Assembly: GCA_900769475.1 (NCBI GenBank)
Contig: CAAGGQ010000081.1
Span: 5,353-69,352 of the forward strand
Length of the DNA stretch: 64,000 nucleotides
Reading direction: 5' to 3'
Source of the DNA: Clostridia bacterium
GTDB taxonomy: Bacteria; Bacillota; Clostridia; Oscillospirales; CAG-272
Below, one piece after another: positions 52,298-61,078 of the stretch. The notes beneath the pieces are model-generated. The model saw nothing but the letters and a program-made list of their open reading frames with translations, did not search any database and was not told where the DNA came from. Within the stretch, counting starts at the first letter, position 1. Each line of letters opens with the position of its first letter. The translations under genes were made by a program, and so were the position numbers.

Positions 52298-53278
52298 TTA
52301 GTCATTCTTTCTTGAGTAGAATACGAACGCAGACATTACCGAAGCAATGATAGCAACGATCGCAATTACGATCAAGAAGTAGATCCACGCCATTGCCGAG
52401 CTCAAAACGTCACCGTCAGCCTCGGAATACACGTTGGAAATGTAAACCATGACTTCATTACTTTCTGTGGTAAAGGAGTCGATGATCGTGTACACACCGT
52501 TTACCAGGATCATAGGGCTGATCATGGGGAACGTAACCTTCCAGAAGGTTTCCCAGGAGGTTGCACCGTCGATCTTACAAGCCTCGTAGATGGCAGGAGA
52601 GATCGACTGCAGAGCTGCCAAGAAGATCAGCATCTGTACGCCGGCACGGTTAACGATGTCGTAAATGTTGTTGATTGCGGTGGTTACGTAGGTAACCAGC
52701 TCGGTACCAACCTTCATGTTGGCAAACAAGCGCTCCAGGTCCATACTGGATACCAGCTGCTCGGAGGCGTTTTCCTCGGTACCGGTATCAATACCGCCGC
52801 CCTCTTCGATCTCTTCACCCAGAATATCCTGAGCGGCAATGCTTTCCATAATACCGGTGGAAAGAATAACGGGAAGGAAGAAGATTGCACGGAATGCAGC
52901 TCTACCTGCCATCTTCTGGTTCAGCATTACTGCCATGAACAGGGAGAAGATGAGGATTGCGGGAATATCGAAGGCCATCTGACCCAATCCCGAAACCAGG
53001 GTCTGCACAAAGTCGGGGTCAACGAACAGAGCGTTTTTATAGTTTTCAAAACCTACGAAGGTCAGGGTGTAGCCGCCGGCCTCGCCGCCCACAATGCTTA
53101 CCTTGTGGAAGCTGAGCACCAGAGACTCATAAACCATGGGAAGATAAATGATAATAAATCCCAGGATAAACGGAAGAACGAACAACCAACCGGCACGGGC
53201 CTTTTTGCGGTCCAGGGAGGCGATCTTTCTTCTCTTAGGTGCCGCGGGAGCGGCACCCAAATTTACATCTTTCGTCAT
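52298..53278 (-). CDS. Carbohydrate ABC transporter permease (MalF type)
   Basis: 326 residues with six spans; GWLFVLPFILGFIIIYLPMV is the first. The EAA motif is IYEACKIDGATSWETFWKVTFP (quoted partly). An acidic extracytoplasmic insert of about 50 residues (GEEIEEGGGIDTGTEENAS and following) lies after the third span. Its partner permease also has an inserted outer loop, so the pair may share a special docking surface. AGGGAGG precedes ATG 53278. Confidence 0.9.
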   Translation of the reverse strand: MTKDVNLGAAPAAPKRRKIASLDRKKARAGWLFVLPFILGFIIIYLPMVYESLVLSFHKVSIVGGEAGGYTLTFVGFENYKNALFVDPDFVQTLVSGLGQMAFDIPAILIFSLFMAVMLNQKMAGRAAFRAIFFLPVILSTGIMESIAAQDILGEEIEEGGGIDTGTEENASEQLVSSMDLERLFANMKVGTELVTYVTTAINNIYDIVNRAGVQMLIFLAALQSISPAIYEACKIDGATSWETFWKVTFPMISPMILVNGVYTIIDSFTTESNEVMVYISNVYSEADGDVLSSAMAWIYFLIVIAIVAIIASVMSAFVFYSRKND

Positions 53279-53293
53279 GTGTAGTTCCTCCCT

Positions 53294-56200
53294 TTAGTTT
53301 TCGTAAAGAACGACGTATCCGCCGCTGGGAATGGTGTACTTCACATCATCGTACTCAACTACAACCGCAAAGGTGTTGTAGTTCAGGATAAAGCTCTTGT
53401 ACGCGGTCTTCACGCCGGTAATATCGTCGCGATCACCGTAGGTAACAACTACGATCTTGTTGTTATCCACGTGATACTTGTCAAAGCCGGCGGTGGTATC
53501 GTCATTGTCATCACCGATGGAATCGTCGTCCAGCTTCACAGCAGCGCGAACGTCCTCTACGGTGAAGTAGTGACTCTCACAAGCGGCCTTCAGAGCCTCT
53601 ACGTGAGGAATGTAGTCTTCCATAACGGTTTTGTACGCTTGAACGGTATCGCGGCAGGTGGTAGCAATGCGGGTTACCGACTTATCGCTGGTATCGTCTT
53701 TCACAAGATCCAGGTGAACGTCTACCAGAGCCTCGGCATCACCAATCAGGGTCTGCGCGTCGGTCAGACACTGAGCAATGTAGGTAACCATATTGGTCTT
53801 AACCTCGTCGCTCAGCTCGGAGTTCATGATGATATCGGAAGCAGCTTCCACATCCTCGATCACCTGGTAAACCGACTGCAGCAGGAGCTTTTGCTCCTCG
53901 TAGCACTTGAGCACGTTGGCTGCGGTGGTCTTGATGGAATCGATGTAAGCCTGCATGTTGGCAATGGCCTTGGCGTTGGTTTCTTCATCTTCACCCATCT
54001 TCAGCATCTGGGTAACGATGGCGTCCTTTGCACCGTTGGAGGCAAAGCTTACAACCAGGTTGTAGTTCTTCAGCAACTCAGCGTTCTTATCGTTCATTGC
54101 CTGAATGAGAGCCAGGATGTTGGTTCTTGCGTTCTCTGCGCTGTTCCAAGCGTCGGCAACCTGAACGATCTGAGCATTCTTCAGATCTTCCTGCTTCTGC
54201 TTTTCCGCTTCGGCAGCATCCTTCAGACTCTGCTCGATCTCGGCCAGCAGTTCGTCCTTATCCAGTACGCGCTCACCTTCCAGGAATCCATGGCCGATGA
54301 TCACCTTGGTCTGAACGTCCTTCAGAGCCTCGTTGAGCATGTTGTAGTAGTTCACAACGTCCTCTTGCCAAATATCGTAACGAACCGAGTAGTACTGGCT
54401 AAGGAAGAAGTCTTCCTTCAGCTCGTTGGTATTCTGGTAAGAAAGAATGAAGTACATTCCGGCACCGTTTTCGATAGCGCGGAGGATCGCATAGTCGGTG
54501 TCACCCTCTTCGTTGAAGGGAGTGCCGGCAAACTCGATGTAGCCGTGGAGTACGGCACCGATGAAGGGTACCGATGCGCTGGACTTGATGTAACGGCTGG
54601 AGTCCAGATCCACGTTGATGATGTGATCAACGTAGCCCCAAGTGTAAGCGTTACCGCCGTCGGTCATCAGGCTGTAACCTGCATTCTTCAGATCCGAGAA
54701 GGCCTGAACGGTGAATTCCTTGTTGTCCTCACGGTTGTAGGGCTCATCCTCGTCAAAGTCGGAGTTCAGAGCAGTACCCAGGGAGGCAATGGACATGGTC
54801 TTCAGACCGTAAGCGGAATACTTTTCGATCAGCTTGTTGTAGAACTTGCTGTAGCGAGCAGGCGATACGGCCAGCTGATAGAAGCTGACGTAGGTCTGCT
54901 GGGTTGCACTGTACTGACGGAAGGAGGTGTAACGGTTATCGATGGTCTTAACTGCGTCATCCTGCAGGTTCAGGCTATCGAAGAGAGTGTTGTTTTGAAT
55001 GTAAGCAAAATCGAAATCCGGGAACAGACCAAGGTGAGATCCATCGCCCTTGGCGTTGATGGCTTCGGACTCAGCGATCAGCTCCTTAAAGCCGTTCTTA
55101 CCGCCAACAGCCTTCTCCCACTTCAGATCCGAAGGAACGGTGTAGTACATACCGCCGTTTGCGTAGCCGGTCAGCTTGAAGTTGATGTTCTTAACGCCCT
55201 TATCCGCGAGCTCATTGTACATGGTGAGCACGTTCTCAAAGGTGGTCAGAGGAGTCATAACGTCTACAGGAATGGTAGCAATGGTCTGCTGCGTCAGCAG
55301 TGCGCCAAAGCTCTCAATGTAGAGCGGGATGCCCTCTTGAACGTCATCCTCGGTCAGCTTGGTGAGCGTGCCGTTGGATACCAGATAATCACGGTAAGCC
55401 TCAGCCATACCCAGCCAGGATGCCTCGTAGTACTTGTAGCTCTTGTTTTCGGCTCTGGTGGCCTCACCAATGGCAACGTCACTGAGCAGAGAGTAGTGGA
55501 TCTTGATGTTACCCGTGTACTTACGCTCGGAAACAACGGTCCAGATCGAACCCGAGTTACTTACCGAGATAGCATCGGAAATATCGTAGCTATCCTTGGG
55601 CTTCGGGTTAAAGTAGTTCATCATGGTGTTGTAAGAGCTCAGAGAACCTGCATGGTAGGTTGCAATTTCGGACAGGGATTCACCCGACTCGATCATCGCA
55701 ACGTAGCCGCGCTTGTAGGTTTCCTCAGAGATCTCGGAGGTGATGGTCATGCCGTTGGTCTCAAGCCAGGTCTGGATCTCCTCCAGGTCCATGATGGAGT
55801 TGGAAACGCGAACGTTTTCGGTTTCGCCTGCAGCGTTAGCGCAGGTGAAGGAATAGATGGTCTCGGTAGCAACCGTGCCGTATACGGGATAACGGATGGC
55901 CTTTTGGTAGGTACCGTTAATGGTATGGTATGCATAGTCGATGCCGTAAACCTTACCACGGATGGTGGTGGTGGACTTGGTGTTCAGCTGCTCGAAATCG
56001 AACAGAGAGCCCGAGCCGTCGGGATAGAAGTTGTAACCGGGGTTTTCGCTGTTACCTGCACCAAAGTAAGGAAGAATGGTAAGATTCTCCAGGGTGTAGG
56101 TAGACATGTCGTAACGAAGACCGTTACAGGGCATACGAACGTTCATGCCGTTCTTATCCAGGGAGTACTCCAGAGCCATCTTGAACACGGGGTACTTCTC

Positions 56201-57055
56201 GTCGGTGGCCTCGTAGCCGGTTTCTTCGTGGTCGGCATCCATCTGCTCGAAGGTGTAGTCCTCGCAGTATGCCTTAATAATGGACTCAACCCAGTTCAGC
56301 TCTACCGCGGATGCGTCGGTTGCGAATACGTAAATATCCATCTCGGCGCAAATGGGGTAAGTGATGAGCAGATTATCCTTTGCCTTTTGAGAGCGGCACT
56401 CTTCCAAAGAAGTAAAATCGTAGAATGCGTTGAACTTATCGTAGAAGAACTTGGAAATTTCCTCGTTGGCCACAGCAGTCTGCAGAGGGCCATCCAGGAG
56501 TTCCTTGTAGTTGTCCACCGAGATCAGTCTGGGAACCAGCTTTCTGGATTCCTCACGGCCGATGGTGTACTCAATACGAACGCCGTTTTTAATGGAGAGC
56601 ACGTTGATCTGCTCACGCATAGCGGCTTCCTCAAAGCTGTACAGATACTTGGTGGTACCGTTATCAATGTACTGAACGATCAGCTGGGACAGCACCTGCT
56701 TTTTGGTAGAATCCGAGCCGTTCAGCTTGGGATCCAGCAAGGGACCTGCAACGTCGTAAGGATTGGAGAAAGCGATGTTACCGCTGGCAGTCTCCACGGT
56801 GGCAACCTCGCCGCTGGTGGCATCCACCCAAAGCTGATAGCCGTCACGCTCCAGCATCATGGTCATGGTAGCCAGCTTTTCCTCGGGAGTGTTGTAGATC
56901 ACACCCAGGTACTGATTTTGGATGATCTGATCCGCAGTCAGCTCTTCTTCCTTATCGGCGGCGCTCACGCTGATTCCAAAGGTGGAAACAACGCTGAGAA
57001 GCATCATGACAGCTAAGAGTGTCGAAAATATTTTTTTGCAGAATTTCAATTTCAT
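53294..57055 (-). CDS. Secreted DUF5696 surface protein
   Basis: 1253 residues with a clear signal peptide (KLKFCKKIFSTLLAVMMLL, cleavage near SVSA-AD, residue 33). The large middle part (about 330-960) matches DUF5696: YFGAGNSENPGYNFYPDGSG, then IPLYIESFGAL and NINFKLTGYANGG, then MTDGGNAYTWGYVDH. It looks like a TIM-barrel glycosidase-like fold. A helical stretch (about 960-1170) and a small beta C-terminus end the protein. Location in a sugar ABC operon suggests glycan binding or cleavage at the surface. GGAGG is only two bases from the ATG, so spacing is short. Confidence 0.85.
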   Translation of the reverse strand: MKLKFCKKIFSTLLAVMMLLSVVSTFGISVSAADKEEELTADQIIQNQYLGVIYNTPEEKLATMTMMLERDGYQLWVDATSGEVATVETASGNIAFSNPYDVAGPLLDPKLNGSDSTKKQVLSQLIVQYIDNGTTKYLYSFEEAAMREQINVLSIKNGVRIEYTIGREESRKLVPRLISVDNYKELLDGPLQTAVANEEISKFFYDKFNAFYDFTSLEECRSQKAKDNLLITYPICAEMDIYVFATDASAVELNWVESIIKAYCEDYTFEQMDADHEETGYEATDEKYPVFKMALEYSLDKNGMNVRMPCNGLRYDMSTYTLENLTILPYFGAGNSENPGYNFYPDGSGSLFDFEQLNTKSTTTIRGKVYGIDYAYHTINGTYQKAIRYPVYGTVATETIYSFTCANAAGETENVRVSNSIMDLEEIQTWLETNGMTITSEISEETYKRGYVAMIESGESLSEIATYHAGSLSSYNTMMNYFNPKPKDSYDISDAISVSNSGSIWTVVSERKYTGNIKIHYSLLSDVAIGEATRAENKSYKYYEASWLGMAEAYRDYLVSNGTLTKLTEDDVQEGIPLYIESFGALLTQQTIATIPVDVMTPLTTFENVLTMYNELADKGVKNINFKLTGYANGGMYYTVPSDLKWEKAVGGKNGFKELIAESEAINAKGDGSHLGLFPDFDFAYIQNNTLFDSLNLQDDAVKTIDNRYTSFRQYSATQQTYVSFYQLAVSPARYSKFYNKLIEKYSAYGLKTMSIASLGTALNSDFDEDEPYNREDNKEFTVQAFSDLKNAGYSLMTDGGNAYTWGYVDHIINVDLDSSRYIKSSASVPFIGAVLHGYIEFAGTPFNEEGDTDYAILRAIENGAGMYFILSYQNTNELKEDFFLSQYYSVRYDIWQEDVVNYYNMLNEALKDVQTKVIIGHGFLEGERVLDKDELLAEIEQSLKDAAEAEKQKQEDLKNAQIVQVADAWNSAENARTNILALIQAMNDKNAELLKNYNLVVSFASNGAKDAIVTQMLKMGEDEETNAKAIANMQAYIDSIKTTAANVLKCYEEQKLLLQSVYQVIEDVEAASDIIMNSELSDEVKTNMVTYIAQCLTDAQTLIGDAEALVDVHLDLVKDDTSDKSVTRIATTCRDTVQAYKTVMEDYIPHVEALKAACESHYFTVEDVRAAVKLDDDSIGDDNDDTTAGFDKYHVDNNKIVVVTYGDRDDITGVKTAYKSFILNYNTFAVVVEYDDVKYTIPSGGYVVLYEN

Positions 57056-57071
57056 AACCTCCTATCTGTCT

Positions 57072-59213
57072 TTACATACGGTACTGGAGCTCTGTTACGA
57101 TGTTGGAAACCAAGCTTATCAGTTTGGTCAGCAGCATACTGAACAGCAATACGATAAACACGATGCAAGCCATTGCAACCACGGTACCCAGAATGGTAAT
57201 GAAGTTCTTTACCATGGAGTAGTCGTGCGTTACCATGGTGCCGAAGAACAAGAGGATGAATACCCAAATGAACGCCAGCGTGCCAACGAAGGTAACGATG
57301 CTTGCCTCGGTATCGGTAACCCAGTTAGAGAAGATCGTTGCGGGAATGTTGATCAAGCTCAAGGGGAGCAGCGAGTAGCAGGATGCAACGAAAATATCCT
57401 TAAAGCTACCCTCACCCTCAAACAGAGTGGTCAGGCACCAGTTACCCAGTACAAACAGGAACAGAGGAACCAGAACCGAAATTGCCTGAGAGAAGATCGT
57501 GGTGGTATTGCCGGTGGGGTTGAGAACGTAACCCTGGCCAATGCCCTGATAGAAGAAGGTTACAATGGTAAGACCCAGGAACACCAGAGATGCTCTTACC
57601 GAGCCACGATGCTCGTGCTTCAGATCGTAGAAACCGTCAAAGGGATGGAAGATCACGTAGAAGCCGTACAGCAATTCCTGAGCAAAGGTCTTTCTTGCCT
57701 TACCGTCGGTAGCAACGCGCTTGTTGACCTTGGCAGCAAAGCCGAAGAACTTAGCGATGACAACGATCACCACAACGATGAGCAGGATCATCAGCAGGAA
57801 CCAATCGGACATCCATTCCTTACGAACTTCCTTATAGGAGTTGGACCAACCCTCGGTATCGTAAGCAATCTCGAAGAATTCCAGAGCCTGCTTGTATTCA
57901 CCGCTACGGTAGTAAGCGTTACCGATACCAACATAGGCAGCGTCGAAGTTGGAGTTTCTCTGGAGAACGGCTTCCCAACAATCGATTGCATAGTTGTAGT
58001 CCAGGGAGTTTTCTGCAGCAATGGCTTCCAACAACATGTCACCGTACTCGGTGCGCTCGTAAACCACGATACAGTTACTACCCTTATCCAAAACCAGCAT
58101 GGTGTCGCCCTGATAGCAAACCGCCTCGATGTTGGAGATACTACCCAGCATTGCGCCCTTATCACCAAAGGCGAAGAGCAGGTTGCCGTTGTAGTCGTAG
58201 GTGTAAAGCTTGTTTCTCTTGGAGTCAATGATGGTCCAGGTTTTTTCGGGACCAACCGCTACGTCGGTAACGGTAGAAACGCCGGAATACTCCGCGGTGC
58301 TCAGGGTGGAGAAATCGATCTCACCTGCGGGAGGCCAGAAGCCGTTTCTTCTCATGATCTCGTCACCGGCGGGGTTCAGAAGCTTAACGGGCATGTAGGT
58401 ACCCTTCTTGCTCTTACCGGTAATGGCGCTACGTACCGAGCTCTCCTTAATGGAGGAGGTGGTAACGTAAACGAAGCCGTCGGCGGTGATGGTAATGTTG
58501 TTAAACTCGGTAGAAACGTAGGAAGAGGTCAGCTTCTGCTGCTCTTCGGTCTGGAATCTTCTCCAAATGATCTCCCACGCACTGATGGTAACCGCCTGGG
58601 CACCGATGAAGCCGACGAATCCGCCCTCGTTGTCCATAACGATGATACCCTGGTAGGTGGTGGAGGATACAACGTAGATTCTTCCGTACTGGTCGATGGC
58701 CATTGCTACGGGCTTGTAAACCGCGTCGTCATCGAACAGCTGGCTCTCGGGAGCATCCAGGATACGAATGAAGTTACCGGTCAGGTCAAACTGAACCAAG
58801 CGGTTCTTATCGGTATCGCATACCCAAATGGAATCCTCGGTTACGAAAACACCCTGGGGGCCTGCGAGAGAGTCGTTGTTACCCTGCTCGTTAATGAAGG
58901 TATCGATCTGGAACTCAAACTTGTAGTAACGGTCCAGCACCAAGATACGGTTGTTACCGGTATCGGCAATGTAAACCTTCTGGTTGGCGTCGGTCACCAT
59001 GTCGCCGGGGCCGTTGAGGTTGAGATCCAACCCCATCTGCAGGTAATCGTAGGTTCCGGTTGCGCTGTAAGCGTCCGGAGAATAAAGCGCGTCTCCGTTG
59101 ATGGAGTAGGTGTAGGTCTGATATGCCGAGGAAGCTCCCGCGCCTAAGGTAAACGCTGATGCCATCATCACGAGGGACAATACAACCAGCAAAACAGATG
59201 TAATTCTTTTCAT
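57072..59213 (-). CDS. NHL-repeat/TPR/Yip1-type membrane protein
   Basis: 713 residues. A signal peptide (1-27) is followed by an NHL beta-propeller (about 60-400) with repeats such as GPGDMVTDANQKVYIADTGN, GPQGVFVTEDSIWVCD and PVAMAIDQYGRIYVV. Two TPR units follow (about 405-470, ALEFFEIAYDTEG), then a span at about 483-505 and a Yip1-like domain with five spans (520-713), starting FYVIFHPFDGFYDLKHEHRG (partial). The propeller and TPR face outside. Proteins of this build sit in DUF5696 transport operons; a surface scaffold or sensor role is inferred. Confidence 0.8.
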   Translation of the reverse strand: MKRITSVLLVVLSLVMMASAFTLGAGASSAYQTYTYSINGDALYSPDAYSATGTYDYLQMGLDLNLNGPGDMVTDANQKVYIADTGNNRILVLDRYYKFEFQIDTFINEQGNNDSLAGPQGVFVTEDSIWVCDTDKNRLVQFDLTGNFIRILDAPESQLFDDDAVYKPVAMAIDQYGRIYVVSSTTYQGIIVMDNEGGFVGFIGAQAVTISAWEIIWRRFQTEEQQKLTSSYVSTEFNNITITADGFVYVTTSSIKESSVRSAITGKSKKGTYMPVKLLNPAGDEIMRRNGFWPPAGEIDFSTLSTAEYSGVSTVTDVAVGPEKTWTIIDSKRNKLYTYDYNGNLLFAFGDKGAMLGSISNIEAVCYQGDTMLVLDKGSNCIVVYERTEYGDMLLEAIAAENSLDYNYAIDCWEAVLQRNSNFDAAYVGIGNAYYRSGEYKQALEFFEIAYDTEGWSNSYKEVRKEWMSDWFLLMILLIVVVIVVIAKFFGFAAKVNKRVATDGKARKTFAQELLYGFYVIFHPFDGFYDLKHEHRGSVRASLVFLGLTIVTFFYQGIGQGYVLNPTGNTTTIFSQAISVLVPLFLFVLGNWCLTTLFEGEGSFKDIFVASCYSLLPLSLINIPATIFSNWVTDTEASIVTFVGTLAFIWVFILLFFGTMVTHDYSMVKNFITILGTVVAMACIVFIVLLFSMLLTKLISLVSNIVTELQYRM

Positions 59214-59223
59214 ATTGCCCTCC

Positions 59224-60096
59224 TTAGTCCTTCATACCACTGGAGCCCATGGTTTCGATGATGTTCGACTGGGAAATAACGAATACCAGAATCGGAACCA
59301 TCATCATCAGCACAGTAGCTGCAGCGGACGCGCCGGCACGCTTGATACCACCGGCCGTGATCTGACCAATGGCGTAGTTGAAGGATTTCAACTGCTCGGA
59401 ATAAATGTAAATGGAAGAACCTGCGTTCCACAGTTTACGGAAGCATTCAATGATCAGGGTCAGCCATGCGGGCTTAACCATGGGCATTGCAATGATCCAG
59501 TAGGTGCGGAGCTCGCTGGCGCCGTCCAGACGTGCACTTTCCAGAACCGTGTCCGGAACGTTACTGTCCATAAACTGCTTCATCAGGTACAGACCCAGGG
59601 TATCGCCCCATGCGGGAATAATGATTGCCCAGTAGGTATCTACCATGTGGAATGCACTCATCAGAATGAAGCTTGCAACCGCGGTAACGGTAGCATGGAA
59701 CATCAGAGAGGTACGGATCAGCTTAAAGGTTCCCTTTGCTCCGGGGAATTTGATCTTTGCCAGGGAGTATGCGCACATAGACGCCAGGAACAGGTGGCCA
59801 AACGTACCGCCTACCGAGGTAAACACGGTGTTAAAGATGTAACGGGAGAACGGAACCCAGGAGTCGTTCATCAGAATGAACAGATCGCGGAAGTTCTTAA
59901 AGGTGGGGTTCATTACGTAGAATCGGGGAGGATAATTCCACAATTCATCCAAGGGTTTCAGGGACTGCATGATAACGTATACCATAGGCAGCACCATGAA
60001 TGCGCCCAGCAGGGACAGCAATACGACGATACCGGCGTCGCCTCCCGCAGAGCGGGAGAGGACGACCTTATGTTTTCTTGTTCTTAACTTTGCCAT
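59224..60096 (-). CDS. Carbohydrate ABC transporter permease (MalG type)
   Basis: 290 residues, standard size for the family. LLSLLGAFMVLPMVYVIMQS is TM1, the EAA motif is VLESARLDGASELRTYW, and a last span ends at VFVISQSN. It starts two bases after the stop of the other permease of the pair. It lacks the long loop of the second MalG-type permease in this operon. Confidence 0.92.
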   Translation of the reverse strand: MAKLRTRKHKVVLSRSAGGDAGIVVLLSLLGAFMVLPMVYVIMQSLKPLDELWNYPPRFYVMNPTFKNFRDLFILMNDSWVPFSRYIFNTVFTSVGGTFGHLFLASMCAYSLAKIKFPGAKGTFKLIRTSLMFHATVTAVASFILMSAFHMVDTYWAIIIPAWGDTLGLYLMKQFMDSNVPDTVLESARLDGASELRTYWIIAMPMVKPAWLTLIIECFRKLWNAGSSIYIYSEQLKSFNYAIGQITAGGIKRAGASAAATVLMMMVPILVFVISQSNIIETMGSSGMKD

Positions 60097-60097
60097 A

Positions 60098-61045
60098 TTA
60101 CGTACCTACCTTCGAAAGCATTTTACGTACCAGCGTGTTGGCGCCGATCATGATCAGGAAGAGCACCACTGCAATGGCAGAGGAGTAACCGATCTCGTAA
60201 CGTTGTCCGCCGTAGTCGTCCAGGTGGTGCATGATGGTATGCGCCGCATAGTCAACCGAGGGGAATCCGGCCAGGGCGGTTACAACGCCGCCAAAGCCAA
60301 AGGCGTTGGTAATTGCCATGATTGCACCGAACATCAGCTGAGGCTTCATGTTGGGCAAGGTAATGTACCAAAGCTCCTGCCAACGGTTCTTAACGCCGTC
60401 CACGGCGCCGGCCTCGTACTGTGCACGGTCAATACCCTGCAAGCCCGCGATGAACGCCAGGAAGGTGGTACCCAGGGAGGTCCAAAGTGCAACCACGATA
60501 CACAAAGGCATTACATAGTCGGCATCCTGGAACCAAGCGATGGGGGCATCGATGAATCCGATCTCCAGCAGGGTTGCGTTTACCCAACCGTAGGTGTCGG
60601 CGTCAAACAAAGTACCCCAGATCAGGTAAACCTGACCCGAAATGGAGGGAGCGTAGAAGATCAAGGTAACGACGGAACGGATCCGAGGACCCAGCTCATT
60701 GATAAACCATGCGATCAGGAACGCCATCAGGTAGGAAGCGGGTCCTACTACGGCCGAGAAAATAAGGGTGTTTTTACATGCGATCAAGAAGATATCGTCT
60801 GCAAAGAACAGGTTGATGTAGTTCTCAAACCAAACGATATTCGGCATCTGGAGCATGTTAAAGTCTGTAAAGCTGATTACCATGGACAGGGCTACCGGTA
60901 CAATGGTGAACATGGAGAAGATGAGCATGTAGGGCGCGATCATTACGTACGCGAACCAGTTGCGCTTCATCTCTTTCCAGATCCATTGGCGATAGGTCAT
61001 GTCTTTTCTGGCAACCGCCTGGTATTCTGCCGATGTTTTAGACAT
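60098..61045 (-). CDS. Carbohydrate ABC transporter permease (MalF type)
   Basis: 315 residues with six spans (first: FAYVMIAPYMLIFSMFTIVP). The EAA motif is QYEAGAVDGVKNRWQELWY. It lies between the solute-binding protein and its MalG-type partner, so these three genes form the core transporter. AAGGAG precedes ATG 61045. Confidence 0.92.
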   Translation of the reverse strand: MSKTSAEYQAVARKDMTYRQWIWKEMKRNWFAYVMIAPYMLIFSMFTIVPVALSMVISFTDFNMLQMPNIVWFENYINLFFADDIFLIACKNTLIFSAVVGPASYLMAFLIAWFINELGPRIRSVVTLIFYAPSISGQVYLIWGTLFDADTYGWVNATLLEIGFIDAPIAWFQDADYVMPLCIVVALWTSLGTTFLAFIAGLQGIDRAQYEAGAVDGVKNRWQELWYITLPNMKPQLMFGAIMAITNAFGFGGVVTALAGFPSVDYAAHTIMHHLDDYGGQRYEIGYSSAIAVVLFLIMIGANTLVRKMLSKVGT

Positions 61046-61078
61046 TTCTCTTTCTCCTTCGTTTAAAATTGAAAAGGT

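Noticed and set aside
53471..57016. A 1181-codon open frame on the plus strand
   Set aside because: It is antisense to the DUF5696 gene, which has a signal peptide, a ribosome binding site and clear family motifs. The antisense frame is low in complexity and comes from codon bias of the real gene.
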